Of a stretch of 64,000 nucleotides of DNA, positions 8,218 to 16,552 are shown piece by piece. The stretch comes from Rhizobium leguminosarum (GTDB lineage: Bacteria; Pseudomonadota; Alphaproteobacteria; Rhizobiales; Rhizobiaceae). The stretch spans positions 1 through 64,000 of the forward strand of contig NZ_LWBS01000294.1 of assembly GCF_001652265.1 (NCBI RefSeq). Reading direction: 5' to 3'. Below the pieces are notes generated by a model. It saw nothing but the letters and a program-made list of their open reading frames with translations, had not been told where the DNA came from and made no database searches. Position numbers and translations under genes: made by a program. The number at the start of each line of letters is the position of its first letter. Position 1 is the stretch's first letter.

Positions 8218-9732
8218 ATGACAAACAGGTGGAAATCAATCGGGCTTGCAGCCTTGCTCGCCGGTCTGACGCTCAGCGGAAGCTATGCGGAAGCCGCCGG
8301 CGTGCTCACCATCGGGCGCCGCGAGGATTCGACGACATTCGATCCGATCAAGACCGCGCAGAACATCGATAACTGGGTGTTCTCCAACGTTTACGACGTG
8401 CTGATCCGCGTCGACAAGACAGGCACGATACTGGAGCCGGGCCTTGCCGAAAGCTGGACCGTCTCGGATGACGGGCTGACCTATACGTTCAAGATCCGCG
8501 ACGCGAAATTCTCGGACGGTTCGCCGCTGACGGCGGAAGACGCGGCCTACAGCCTGCTGCGCATCCGCGATGACGCCGCCTCGCTCTGGAGCGATTCCTA
8601 TAAGGTGATCGACACGGCGGTGGCGACTGACGCGCGCACGCTGACGATCAAGCTCAAGAACCAGTCCGCACCGTTCCTTTCGACGCTGGCGCTGCCGAAT
8701 GCCTCCGTCATCTCCAAGAAGGGCATGGAATCGCTTGGTCCCGATGCCTATGGCGAAAAGCCGATCGCATCCGGCGCCTTCGTGGTCGAGGAATGGCGGC
8801 GCGGCGACCGCGTCATTCTGAAGAAGAACCCGAACTTCTGGCAGGCCGACCGCGTCAAGCTTGACGGCGTCGAGTGGATCTCGGTGCCTGACGACAACAC
8901 CCGCATGCTGAACGTTCAGGCCGGCGAGCTGGATACCGCGATCTTCGTTCCCTTTTCTCGCGTCGAGGAGCTGAAGAAGGACCCGAACCTCAATGTCGAT
9001 ATCGACGCTTCGACCCGTGAGGACCATCTTCTGATCAACCATGCGCATGGCGCGCTCGGCAAGAAGGAAGTCCGCCAGGCGCTGGATCTCGCAATCGACA
9101 AGAAGGCGATCGTCGATACCGTCACCTTCGGCCAGGGCACGGTCGCCAATTCCTATATTCCGAAAGGCGCGCTCTATTATTATGCCGACAATCTGCAGCG
9201 GCCTTATGATCCCGAAAAAGCAAAAGAGCTGCTGGCGACCGCCGGCGCCTCCGACTTGACGCTGAACTATCTGGTGCGCGCCGGCGACGAAGTCGACGAA
9301 CAGACGGCGGTGCTCGTCCAGCAGCAGCTGCAGAAGGCCGGCATCACCGCCAATCTGCAGAAGGTCGACCCGAGCCAGGAATGGGACATGACCGTGGCCG
9401 GCGACTACGACGTCTCGGTCAACTACTGGACCAACGACATTCTCGATCCGGATCAGAAGACCACCTTCGTCCTCGGCCACGATTCCAACAACAACTACTC
9501 GACCAATTACAAGAACGAGGCGGTGAAGGAACTGGTGGCCAAGGCGCGTCTCGAGCTCGACCCGAAGAAGCGCGAACAGATGTATGTCGATCTGCAGAAG
9601 ATGGCCAAGGACGACGTCAACTGGATCGACCTCTATTACAGCCCCTATATCAACGTCTCGCGCAAGAATATCGAGAACTTCTACCAGAACCCGCTCGGCC
9701 GCTTCTTCCTGGAAGACACGGTCAAGAACTGA
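8218..9732 (+). CDS. Peptide-type ABC transporter substrate-binding protein (family 5)
   Basis: A 504-residue periplasmic binding protein of the DppA/OppA family. The N-terminus is a Sec signal peptide with cleavage likely near SYAEAAG (residues 21-27). Family marks include LTIGRREDSTTFDPIKTAQN after the signal, EPGLAESWTVSDDGLTYTFKIRD around 74-96 and the SPYINVSRKNI region near the C-terminus. AGGGAA lies ahead of the ATG. It closes the pip-permease-ATPase operon and should deliver ligand to the DppBC-like channel. The ligand may be a proline-containing peptide or the plant compound sensed by the LuxR protein (inference). Confidence 0.92.
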   Translation: MTNRWKSIGLAALLAGLTLSGSYAEAAGVLTIGRREDSTTFDPIKTAQNIDNWVFSNVYDVLIRVDKTGTILEPGLAESWTVSDDGLTYTFKIRDAKFSDGSPLTAEDAAYSLLRIRDDAASLWSDSYKVIDTAVATDARTLTIKLKNQSAPFLSTLALPNASVISKKGMESLGPDAYGEKPIASGAFVVEEWRRGDRVILKKNPNFWQADRVKLDGVEWISVPDDNTRMLNVQAGELDTAIFVPFSRVEELKKDPNLNVDIDASTREDHLLINHAHGALGKKEVRQALDLAIDKKAIVDTVTFGQGTVANSYIPKGALYYYADNLQRPYDPEKAKELLATAGASDLTLNYLVRAGDEVDEQTAVLVQQQLQKAGITANLQKVDPSQEWDMTVAGDYDVSVNYWTNDILDPDQKTTFVLGHDSNNNYSTNYKNEAVKELVAKARLELDPKKREQMYVDLQKMAKDDVNWIDLYYSPYINVSRKNIENFYQNPLGRFFLEDTVKN

Positions 9733-9753
9733 GTTCGGGCAGCTCGCAAAAGT

Positions 9754-9776
9754 TCCGCCGCCGTAAAGGCGGCGGA
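9754..9776. terminator. Hairpin terminator between convergent genes
   Basis: TCCGCCGCC, a GTAAA loop and GGCGGCGGA form a perfect 9-bp GC-rich stem, followed by a short T-rich stretch. It lies between the convergent binding-protein and glutathione-transferase genes and could stop transcription from the left; it is less convincing for the right-hand gene. Confidence 0.6.
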
Positions 9777-9816
9777 GCTTCATTTATTGCTGCGGCAGGT
9801 GGCTGGGGTCGCTTGC

Positions 9817-10692
9817 TTACTCGGCGGCCGCGAGCTTGTCCTGCGTCCTGGTGTCGAAGTCGCTGGCGTCATGGCGCTCGTGCAACTGGCTCGATGGCTC
9901 GCCGGAAAGCCGGTTGACCATCCGGCCGCGTTGTACGGCCGGCCTGCTGTGGATGGTGTCGGCCCAGCGCAGAACGTTCTTATAGTCCTCGACCTGCAGA
10001 AACTCGGCTGCCCCGTAGGTCCAGCCCTTCACGAGGCCGCCGTACCAGGGCCAGACGGCGATATCGGCGATCGTATATTGGCTGCCTGCCAGATACTCGC
10101 TTTCGGCAAGGCGACGATCGAGCACGTCGAGCTGACGCTTCACTTCCATGGCGAAGCGGTCGATCGCATATTCGATCTTCGTCGGCGCATAGGCGTAGAA
10201 ATGGCCGAAGCCGCCGCCGAGATAGGGCGCGCTCCCCATCTGCCAGAACAGCCAGGACAGGCACTCGGCGCGGGCGGCCGGCTCTGTCGGCAGGAAGGCG
10301 CCGAACTTCTCAGCGAGATAGGTCAGGATGGCGCCGGATTCGAAGACACGGATCGGCTTTGGCCCGCTGCGGTCCATCAGCGCCGGGATCTTGGAGTTGG
10401 GATTGACCGCGACGAACCCGCTTCCGAACTGATCGCCATCGCCGATCTTGATCAGCCATGCATCGTATTCGGCACCGCTATGGCCAAGCGCCAGCAGTTC
10501 CTCGAGCAGGATGGTGACCTTCTGGCCGTTCGGGGTGCCGAGCGAATAGAGCTGCAGCGGATGCCGGCCGATCGGAAGCTCCTTGTCATGCGTCGGTCCC
10601 GCGATCGGGCGATTGATGCTGGCGAACTGGCCGCCATTCGCCTTGTTCCAGGTCCAGACTTTCGGGGGTGTATATTCGGGAGAACCGCTCAT
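9817..10692 (-). CDS. yghU: Glutathionyl/disulfide-bond oxidoreductase, YghU-type GST
   Basis: A 291-residue protein with the length and layout of YghU. It has an N-terminal extension (PPKVWTWNKANGGQFASINRP), a thioredoxin-fold domain with LYSLGTPNGQKVTILLEEL around 48-66 and NPNSKIPAL near 98-106, then an all-helical GST domain from about 125 (FLPTEPAARAECLSWLFWQ). YghU proteins bind glutathione in both thiol and disulfide forms and reduce disulfides in the cytoplasm. It is a single gene converging on the peptide transporter operon. The 213 bases upstream (10693-10905) hold its promoter and the ParDE promoter and no gene that can be supported. Confidence 0.9.
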   Translation of the reverse strand: MSGSPEYTPPKVWTWNKANGGQFASINRPIAGPTHDKELPIGRHPLQLYSLGTPNGQKVTILLEELLALGHSGAEYDAWLIKIGDGDQFGSGFVAVNPNSKIPALMDRSGPKPIRVFESGAILTYLAEKFGAFLPTEPAARAECLSWLFWQMGSAPYLGGGFGHFYAYAPTKIEYAIDRFAMEVKRQLDVLDRRLAESEYLAGSQYTIADIAVWPWYGGLVKGWTYGAAEFLQVEDYKNVLRWADTIHSRPAVQRGRMVNRLSGEPSSQLHERHDASDFDTRTQDKLAAAE

Positions 10693-10867
10693 CTTTCAAA
10701 CTCCTGGCATTGGTCGGACAGAGCGCGACGCCGGTTGGGCCGCCGCATTTTTCCTCACATAGCAGAGGCGATGAGGTTTTGTCACAGGTGTCGGAGCAGC
10801 TTCACACAATCGTCAGAGCGCCGACCAGATATCAAATTTACGCAGTGAAGCCAGGATTTTTGTTATG

Positions 10868-10882
10868 TACCAAAAATTGGTA
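10868..10882. promoter_or_regulatory. Palindromic operator candidate upstream of parDE
   Basis: TACCAA-AAA-TTGGTA is a perfect six-base dyad 23 bases before the parD start, immediately ahead of the AAAGGAGA ribosome site. ParD antitoxins usually repress their own operon by binding a dyad in this place, so autoregulation is the likely role. This is inferred from position and symmetry. Confidence 0.5.
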
Positions 10883-10905
10883 TATTTGCTTAAAGGAGAT
10901 TCAGC

Positions 10906-11154
10906 ATGGCTAGAAATACGTCCATATCGCTCGGCGACCATTTCGCCAGCTTCATCGATACGCAGGTTCAGGCTGGCCGCTATGCTTCAGCCAGCGACGT
11001 TGTCCGGGCAGGCCTTCGCCTACTTGAAGAACACGAAGCCAAAGTGAAGGCATTACAGGACGCCTTGATTGAAGGTGAAGAATCCGGCCCTGCCACGCCC
11101 TTCGATTTCGATGCGTTCAACGCTCGCAAACGGGCGGCGTTCAAGGCGAAATGA
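10906..11154 (+). CDS. parD: ParD-type ribbon-helix-helix antitoxin
   Basis: An 82-residue antitoxin. Residues 1-45 (ARNTSISLGDHFASFIDTQV, then GRYASASDVVRAGLRLLEE) form the ribbon-helix-helix DNA-binding part; the acidic C-terminal half should wrap the toxin. Such proteins neutralise ParE and repress the operon as a complex. A strong AAAGGAGA ribosome site lies 8 bases ahead, and the stop overlaps the toxin start by four bases. A dyad just upstream is a likely operator. Confidence 0.9.
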   Translation: MARNTSISLGDHFASFIDTQVQAGRYASASDVVRAGLRLLEEHEAKVKALQDALIEGEESGPATPFDFDAFNARKRAAFKAK

Positions 11155-11441
11155 CCGGCATCATATTTTCTCCCGCCGCGCAAACCGATATTGACAAGAT
11201 TTGGGATTACACAGCGATGAGTTGGAATGTCGATCAGGCAGAGCGTTATATTCAGGACATAAGAGACGCCTGTCAGGAACTGGCGGAGGGAACACGGATG
11301 AGCCGCCCCTCAGATATTCGGGAAGGGTACAGAAAGGTCTCCGTTGGCTCTCATTTTCTGTATTTCAAAAGCAATGATGCGGGCCAGATCATCATCGTGC
11401 GCATCCTTCATCAAAGAATGGACGTAGCCAAGCACCTGTAA
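11151..11441 (+). CDS. parE: ParE/RelE-superfamily toxin
   Basis: A 96-residue toxin of the ParE group. The N-terminal FSPAAQTDIDKIWDYTAMSW helix and the C-terminal strands SVGSHFLYFKS and IIIVRILHQRMDVAKHL are typical. ParE toxins target DNA gyrase, while RelE relatives cleave mRNA; the ParD partner and the C-terminal RILHQRMD motif favour ParE. The ATGA overlap with parD couples translation. It looks complete and therefore likely active. Confidence 0.9.
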   Translation: MTGIIFSPAAQTDIDKIWDYTAMSWNVDQAERYIQDIRDACQELAEGTRMSRPSDIREGYRKVSVGSHFLYFKSNDAGQIIIVRILHQRMDVAKHL

Positions 11442-11472
11442 GGCTGTTGCGGGGATTGCTTGACCATTGCGG

Positions 11473-12318
11473 TCAGCTACCGGGGCGGCCGATGATCTCG
11501 TCCAGTTGCTCGACGAGCACGCGGCTGCCCTCCACGTCGCCGGCCATCCTGGAGAAGACGTCCGCCATGCCGCGGAAGATGGTCGCGGCCGGATCATCCT
11601 CGCCGAGGAAATCGGCGATCTCCTGCATTTCGGCAACCCACCGATAGGCTTTCGGATACATGTCGGGTATGGATCTCGACAGCTTGCGATCGACGTCGGG
11701 AAGGCTTTCGGAGAGCTCGGCTTTCAGGCTTTCGGCAGCACCCGAACGCGATGCGGCGAGCAGCATGGCGGTGCCAAGGCCGATAAATCCCTTGTTGATG
11801 CCGGCATAACACATCTTCAGTGCCGAGGCGGCGCCGAGCGGTCCGTCGAGCCTGCGGATCCTGAGGCCGCAATCCTCGAGGGGCCGGCTTCGCCCCGCGG
11901 TATCGCCGCTGATATAGATGGTCGGACCTGATTTGCCGGGGACCGGCGGCCCGCCGATGATCGCACCGTCAAGCACTTCCACGCCGTTGCCTTCGAAGCG
12001 TGCTGCCAACGCCCGCATCGTTTTCGGCGCAATCGCGTTGAGGTCGACGAAAGGCGGCGGCGCCGACATGGCGGGTGATATGTCCGCGACGAATTCGGCG
12101 ACCTTGATCGCCTCCGCCGGCGGGACGATCGACAGGATCAGCTCGGCCTTCGTCAGCTCCTGGCGGCCGACCGGCACCATGCCGGCTGCCTTTGCCCGCG
12201 CAATCGTCTGCTCGCTCCTGCCCTGGAGATAGGTCAGCACCGTAGCGCCGTGGTCGATCAGCCGTTTGGCGACTGCACTTCCCATCGCACCCGATCCGAT
12301 AATCGCAAAATCCGGCAT
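11473..12318 (-). CDS. NAD(P)-binding 6-phosphogluconate/hydroxyisobutyrate dehydrogenase-like oxidoreductase
   Basis: A 281-residue protein with an N-terminal Rossmann domain (IIGSGAMGSAVAKRLIDHGA from about residue 5) and a C-terminal helical domain of the DUF1932 type (LKMCYAGINKGFIGLGTAML). Members reduce or oxidise beta-hydroxyacids. Lys in the ALKMCYAGINK helix is the likely catalytic residue. The start at 12318 is preferred over 12369 because GAGG lies five bases ahead of it and the family glycine motif begins at once. No pathway neighbours are obvious, so the substrate is unknown. Confidence 0.8.
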   Translation of the reverse strand: MPDFAIIGSGAMGSAVAKRLIDHGATVLTYLQGRSEQTIARAKAAGMVPVGRQELTKAELILSIVPPAEAIKVAEFVADISPAMSAPPPFVDLNAIAPKTMRALAARFEGNGVEVLDGAIIGGPPVPGKSGPTIYISGDTAGRSRPLEDCGLRIRRLDGPLGAASALKMCYAGINKGFIGLGTAMLLAASRSGAAESLKAELSESLPDVDRKLSRSIPDMYPKAYRWVAEMQEIADFLGEDDPAATIFRGMADVFSRMAGDVEGSRVLVEQLDEIIGRPGS

Positions 12319-12530
12319 ATGAACCTCAATCAATGACATTATAAAGTTAGAACTGTTGCCGATGGCCATATCGTCAACTGCGACGATTCAGCCGGAGGTC
12401 CATTCCGAAGCAGCTGGCCGTTTCATGCGCGCTGCCGTTGCGGCACTTTTGCTTGATATTCGTCAATGTCGGGACGGTCGACACCGGTATGATCGGTGCT
12501 ATCATTCGCATTCAAGGATATGGATTTCAA

Positions 12531-12998
12531 ATGTATCGGACGATCATCTGCGGCATCGGCATGGGTCCCCGCGAAACGGCCAGCCGCCTTCTGCGCAGGG
12601 CTGCTGCGCTGGTGGACGAAGGTGGAAGCATCGTCGTCATGCACGTCATCGAGAATATCCCGCACCGTCACCTGACGGAGCTTCCCGAGGAATTCGAAAC
12701 GACCGCCATCGTCGACGCCGAAAAGAAACTTGCATCGCTCTGCAAGGAGATGGGAATTCCGGCGACGATCGAGGTGCGCGTCGGCGTTGCCGCCTCCCTG
12801 CTCGTCTCCGTCGCAAGGAAGAAGTCGGCTGATCTCATCCTGCTTTCATCCCATGTGACGGATATCACCGACTACGTCTTCTCCTCGATCGTCGACAAGG
12901 TCGTGCGCCACTCCGGGTGCTCGGTTCTCATCGACCGGCGGCCCGATCCCACGCATGAAGGCTCGGCGCCTCAAGTGGAAGACGCGGCGTTGCTCTAG
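12531..12998 (+). CDS. Universal stress protein (UspA family)
   Basis: A 155-residue single-domain Usp protein. It starts MYRTIICGIGMGP, has a VVMHVIEN strand near 40, and the C-terminal ADLILLSSH...SSIVDKVVRHSGCSVLIDRR part with the G-x9-G-S/T-like ATP-loop region modified (SSIVDKVVRHS). The in-frame Met at 12438 would add 31 non-homologous residues, so the inner start is chosen; a GGA lies six bases before it. Usp proteins act in the cytoplasm in stress survival. It stands alone on the plus strand, divergent from the oxidoreductase gene. Confidence 0.85.
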   Translation: MYRTIICGIGMGPRETASRLLRRAAALVDEGGSIVVMHVIENIPHRHLTELPEEFETTAIVDAEKKLASLCKEMGIPATIEVRVGVAASLLVSVARKKSADLILLSSHVTDITDYVFSSIVDKVVRHSGCSVLIDRRPDPTHEGSAPQVEDAALL

Positions 12999-13118
12999 CT
13001 CCGCTGCGGATTGATGAAGTCGATCAGAGCGACTGGTCTCCCCTCCCCGACGGCGGCCCGGCAACCTATATCATCCCCAAGCCAACCAGCAATATTCGCT
13101 GCCTGACCGGAGATATGT

Positions 13119-14033
13119 ATGAGCCAGGATCCATATGAGCTTCTGGGCGTAAAGCGGGATGCGACGCAAAAGGATATTCAAAGCGCGTTCCGCAAGCTCG
13201 CCAAGAAACTTCACCCCGACCTCAACCCCGGCGACAAAAAAGCCGAGGAACGGTTCAAGGAAATTTCGGCCGCCAACGAGATCTTGAGCGACGAGGAAAA
13301 ACGTGGCCGCTTCGATCGCGGCGAGATCGACATAACCGGCGCCGAGCGGGCGCAGCGCAACTATTACCGCGACTATGCCTCGGCGAGCCGTCCTAGCGAT
13401 CCCTATCACAACAGCGCAGGCTTTGCCGATTTCGGCGATGCCGACGATCTCTTTGCCAATTTCTTTTCGCGACGTGCCGGCGGCGGCCAGGCCCGCAGTC
13501 GTGGCCGGGACAGCCATTTCTCGATGGAAGTCGGCTTTCTCGACGCCGTCAACGGCACCAGGACTGAGATCAAGCTGCCGGAGGGCCCAGCGCTCGATGT
13601 ACAGATCCCGCCGGGAACGCGCGACGGCCAGACTTTGCGGCTGCGCGGCAAGGGCGAGCCGGGCATCGGCGGCGGGCCGGCGGGCGATGCCCTCATCGAC
13701 ATCCGCGTGCGGCCGCACCGCTTCTTCACGCGCGACGGCGATGACATTCGGCTCGAACTGCCGATCTCGCTCGGCGAGGCCGTGCTCGGCGGCAAGGTTC
13801 GTGTGCCAACGCCGTCAGGGCCTGTCAATCTGACGCTGCCGCCTCATTCCAACACCGGCAAGGTCCTGCGCCTCAAGGGCAAGGGTATTGCAAAACGCGG
13901 CGGCGAACATGGCGACGTCTACATCTCTCTGAAGATCGTGCTGCCCGATGCCCCGGATGAACGACTGAAGTCCTTCATCCAGGAATGGGCGACGGCAAAC
14001 CCATACGATCCGAGAAAGAACATGGAGGCCTGA
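13119..14033 (+). CDS. cbpA: DnaJ-like co-chaperone CbpA
   Basis: A 304-residue type II J-protein. The J domain covers residues 1-65 with the HPD motif at 32-34 that stimulates DnaK ATPase. A linker rich in Gly, Ser and Arg (about 90-135) follows, then two beta-barrel substrate-binding domains (about 138-290) without a zinc finger, as in CbpA. The next gene encodes CbpM, which inhibits CbpA through the J domain, and this pairing confirms the call. The stop is two bases before the cbpM start. The short upstream gap (12999-13118) should hold the promoter. Confidence 0.93.
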   Translation: MSQDPYELLGVKRDATQKDIQSAFRKLAKKLHPDLNPGDKKAEERFKEISAANEILSDEEKRGRFDRGEIDITGAERAQRNYYRDYASASRPSDPYHNSAGFADFGDADDLFANFFSRRAGGGQARSRGRDSHFSMEVGFLDAVNGTRTEIKLPEGPALDVQIPPGTRDGQTLRLRGKGEPGIGGGPAGDALIDIRVRPHRFFTRDGDDIRLELPISLGEAVLGGKVRVPTPSGPVNLTLPPHSNTGKVLRLKGKGIAKRGGEHGDVYISLKIVLPDAPDERLKSFIQEWATANPYDPRKNMEA

Positions 14034-14035
14034 TC

Positions 14036-14359
14036 ATGGATGATCTCGAATTCCGTCTTTACTTGAAAATCGACATCGTCCAGCTCGACCTCTGGGTCGG
14101 AGAGGGTTGGCTGATCCCGGAGACGTCAGGCGGCCAACGGCAATTTCGGGACGCCGATGTCGCACGTGCCCGGCTGATCCTGGATCTCATGGGAAACATG
14201 GGGGTCAACGAAGCCGGCGTCGATGTCATCATGGACCTAATCGACCAGTTGCACGGCCTGCGGGGCACGATGGGCAAGCTGATGACCGCCATCAGCATGC
14301 AGGAGCGGGATGTTCAGCGCCGGCTGTTCGAGAGCCTCGAGGAGATCGACCGGTTTTAG
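14036..14359 (+). CDS. cbpM: CbpA modulator CbpM (MerR-like fold)
   Basis: A 107-residue protein starting MDDLEFRLYLKIDIVQLDLW with a following GWLIPETSGGQRQFRDADVARARLI segment, as in CbpM. CbpM binds the J domain of CbpA and controls its DNA binding and co-chaperone activity. The start at 14036 is set by GGAG eight bases ahead, overlapping the end of cbpA; an earlier in-frame start at 13985 lies inside cbpA and is unlikely. Confidence 0.9.
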   Translation: MDDLEFRLYLKIDIVQLDLWVGEGWLIPETSGGQRQFRDADVARARLILDLMGNMGVNEAGVDVIMDLIDQLHGLRGTMGKLMTAISMQERDVQRRLFESLEEIDRF

Positions 14360-14373
14360 CCAGAACCAAGCTT

Positions 14374-15303
14374 CTACACGGTGAACCAATAGCGGATGAT
14401 GTGAAAGAACAGCGGCGCTGCGAAGGTGATGGAATCCAAGCGGTCGAGCACGCCGCCGTGACCCTCGATCACATAGCCCCAGTCCTTGGCGTTGAGATCG
14501 CGCTTGATGGCCGAGAGCACGAAGCCGCCGAAGAAGCCGGCGACGACGATGACCGTGCTGATGGCAGCTGCCTGCAGCGGCGAGAACGGCGTCAGGCGAT
14601 ATAGCAGTGTTCCCACGAGGATGGCCGAGGTGCCGCCTCCGACCAGCCCTTCGATCGTCTTCGACGGGCTGATGTTCGGCGAGAAACGGTGCTTTCCGAG
14701 GAGCTTGCCCCAGACATACTGGAAAACGTCGCTGAGCTGCACGACCACGACCAGATAGACGAGAAGAAGTGCCGACGGCGTGCCGGTTTCCAGCATGAGG
14801 AGTGCCGGGGCATGGCTGATCGAATAGACCGTCAACATCAGTCCCCACTGCACCCTGGCGCTGCGGGCGAGAAATTCGTTGACGTCGCCGGTCAGGGTCG
14901 CCACCGCCGGCAGGATCAGGAAGGCATAGACCGGGATAAAGATGGAGAAGAGGCCGTACCACTCGGTTCCGAGCAGCACGTAATGGATCGGCAGGACCAC
15001 GAAGAACGACAGGAAAAGCGCCAGATGATCGCCACGTCGCGATGGCGTCAGCGTCCAGAATTCGCGAAGCGCCATGAAGGATAGAAATGCGAACAGGATG
15101 ACCGTCGACGTTTCGCCGAGCAGGATCGCGCCGCCGAACACGGCGACCATGATCCACCAGGAGCGGATACGGGCGTTGAGGTTCTGAACGGTGGCGACGG
15201 AGCCGGGTTCTGTCGCGCGTCGCTGCAGGATGAAACCGATGGCGGAGGCGACGGCAAGCAGGCCGAGGATAGCGGCTAGCACGAGAGAGAACATACTGGT
15301 CAT
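14374..15303 (-). CDS. Phosphatidate cytidylyltransferase (CdsA family)
   Basis: A 309-residue multi-spanning membrane protein. Near the C-terminus (about 265-295) it carries SAIKRDLNAKDWG and then GHGGVLDRLDS, the CdsA signature that binds CTP and phosphatidate. The enzyme makes CDP-diacylglycerol, the activated phospholipid precursor, at the inner membrane. It overlaps the acyltransferase gene by four bases, and with the CDP-alcohol transferase gene upstream it forms a three-step phospholipid cluster: acylation, CDP activation, headgroup transfer. The genome very likely has another housekeeping cdsA elsewhere (inference), so this may be a dedicated paralogue. Confidence 0.9.
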   Translation of the reverse strand: MTSMFSLVLAAILGLLAVASAIGFILQRRATEPGSVATVQNLNARIRSWWIMVAVFGGAILLGETSTVILFAFLSFMALREFWTLTPSRRGDHLALFLSFFVVLPIHYVLLGTEWYGLFSIFIPVYAFLILPAVATLTGDVNEFLARSARVQWGLMLTVYSISHAPALLMLETGTPSALLLVYLVVVVQLSDVFQYVWGKLLGKHRFSPNISPSKTIEGLVGGGTSAILVGTLLYRLTPFSPLQAAAISTVIVVAGFFGGFVLSAIKRDLNAKDWGYVIEGHGGVLDRLDSITFAAPLFFHIIRYWFTV

Positions 15304-15920
15304 GCGGTGTGCCCCCCATCCGCGAGCTCGATGACAGCGGCACGGGCGCGCGCCAGGAATTCAGCCTTTTCCTCGCCCGGTTCGACGCGCAGTGGTTTGC
15401 CGAAGCGCGCCGTGCAGGTGATCGGCACGATCAGCATGCTTCCCTTAGGCAGGATGCGCTGGAGGTTGTCGAGATGGATCGGCACCAGATCGACATCGGG
15501 GAAACGGCAGGCAAGGCGAAAGATGCCGCTGCGGAACGGGGCGATCTCGTCGGTGGTGCTTCTCGTTCCTTCCGGGAAAATCAGGACTGAGCGCCCCTCC
15601 TCGAGCAGGCGCTCTATCGGAGCCAGCGGGTCGGTATCAGGCGGAGGCTTGCGGTCTATCAGGACCGCTCGCAGGCCTTTCTCCGCGATGAAACGGCGAA
15701 AAGCGCTCGTTCCCCAATAATCGCGCGCCGCAACCGGATGGGTCATCCGGCGCACCGGCCAGGGCAAGGCGGCCATGACGGCGACGGTATCGATATGGCT
15801 GTTGTGATTGGCGAAATAGATGCGGCGGCTGGGATCGGGCGCGCAGCCCCGCCACTCGCTTCGGGCGCCGACCAGGATACGGACGAGCAGCACGAGAAAC
15901 CGACGGATAATCGCGATCAT
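15300..15920 (-). CDS. 1-acyl-sn-glycerol-3-phosphate acyltransferase (PlsC family)
   Basis: A 206-residue acyltransferase. The catalytic H-x4-D box reads NHNSHID near residue 40, and FPEGTR near 118-123 binds the phosphate of lysophosphatidic acid. One N-terminal hydrophobic segment (IIRRFLVLLVRILVG) should anchor it to the inner membrane. The start at 15920 is supported by GGAG just ahead; the earlier Met at 16016 would add a non-homologous leader that overlaps the upstream gene. It makes phosphatidate, the substrate of the downstream CdsA-like enzyme. Confidence 0.9.
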   Translation of the reverse strand: MIAIIRRFLVLLVRILVGARSEWRGCAPDPSRRIYFANHNSHIDTVAVMAALPWPVRRMTHPVAARDYWGTSAFRRFIAEKGLRAVLIDRKPPPDTDPLAPIERLLEEGRSVLIFPEGTRSTTDEIAPFRSGIFRLACRFPDVDLVPIHLDNLQRILPKGSMLIVPITCTARFGKPLRVEPGEEKAEFLARARAAVIELADGGHTA

Positions 15921-16552
15921 AGTTTCTCCAGGGAATGTTTCAGCCTCAACGTGCGGGTGGTGCAGGTGACGAGGCTGCCGGCCGCGATGATCGCGGATGC
16001 AAGGATCAGCGACCAATGGCTGGGGGATATCAGCGTCTCAACGCTCTGGGCAAGGAGACCCGCTGTCAGCACGGCCATGCGGCGCTGCTTGGCCATGATG
16101 CCGCTGAAATCCTGCGGCAGGCCCACCGATCCGCCGAACACCCTGATATAGGCGGTAAGGGCTGCGAGCAGCGCAGACAACCAGCCAAGCCAGCCAAAGC
16201 CGCAGGCATAACCAGCCGCGATCAGAAACAGGCTGTCGGCGACCCGGTCGGGGAATTCATTATAGAGCGGCCCGCTCTTGGTTTTCTTGCCGCCTTCGAT
16301 CGCGACCATTCCGTCCAGCAGATTGCAGACGAGCCGCAGTTGTACCGAGATCGCGGCACAAATCATGGCGATCGGATGTGTCGTGAAAACAATGAGCGCT
16401 GCGCCTATACCCGCGAATAGGACCGATAGAAGCGAAATGCCGTTCGGTGTCGCGCCGCTCCGCGCCAGCCACGCGCTGAGGCCGATGGCCCAGGACGACG
16501 ACCGGCTCGCGATCGGTCGCCGCGAGGCGCCAGCGCCCTCTTCTTCCCCCAT
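15917..16552 (-). CDS. CDP-alcohol phosphatidyltransferase family protein with altered motif
   Basis: A roughly 211-residue membrane protein with about six hydrophobic segments. The family motif D-x2-DG-x2-AR-x8-G-x3-D-x3-D appears here as N-x2-DG-x2-AI-x8-G-x3-N-x3-D: two of four metal-binding Asp residues are Asn, and Arg is Ile. Spacing is exact, so the homology is real. The enzyme would transfer the phosphatidyl group from CDP-diacylglycerol to an alcohol, but the change may alter metal use or activity. The start is unsure; a GGGGGA lies ahead of 16552, while the open frame extends to 16636. It is the first gene of the three-gene lipid cluster. Confidence 0.75.
   Translation of the reverse strand: MGEEEGAGASRRPIASRSSSWAIGLSAWLARSGATPNGISLLSVLFAGIGAALIVFTTHPIAMICAAISVQLRLVCNLLDGMVAIEGGKKTKSGPLYNEFPDRVADSLFLIAAGYACGFGWLGWLSALLAALTAYIRVFGGSVGLPQDFSGIMAKQRRMAVLTAGLLAQSVETLISPSHWSLILASAIIAAGSLVTCTTRTLRLKHSLEKL

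Noticed and set aside
8236..9783. Minus-strand open frame of 515 codons opposite the binding-protein gene
   Set aside because: Lies entirely over a clear family 5 binding protein; composition is typical of an antisense shadow.
14237..15343. Minus-strand frame of 368 codons overlapping the CdsA gene
   Set aside because: It is the shifted frame of the CdsA-like gene; low-complexity Arg/Ala/Gly content and no motif.
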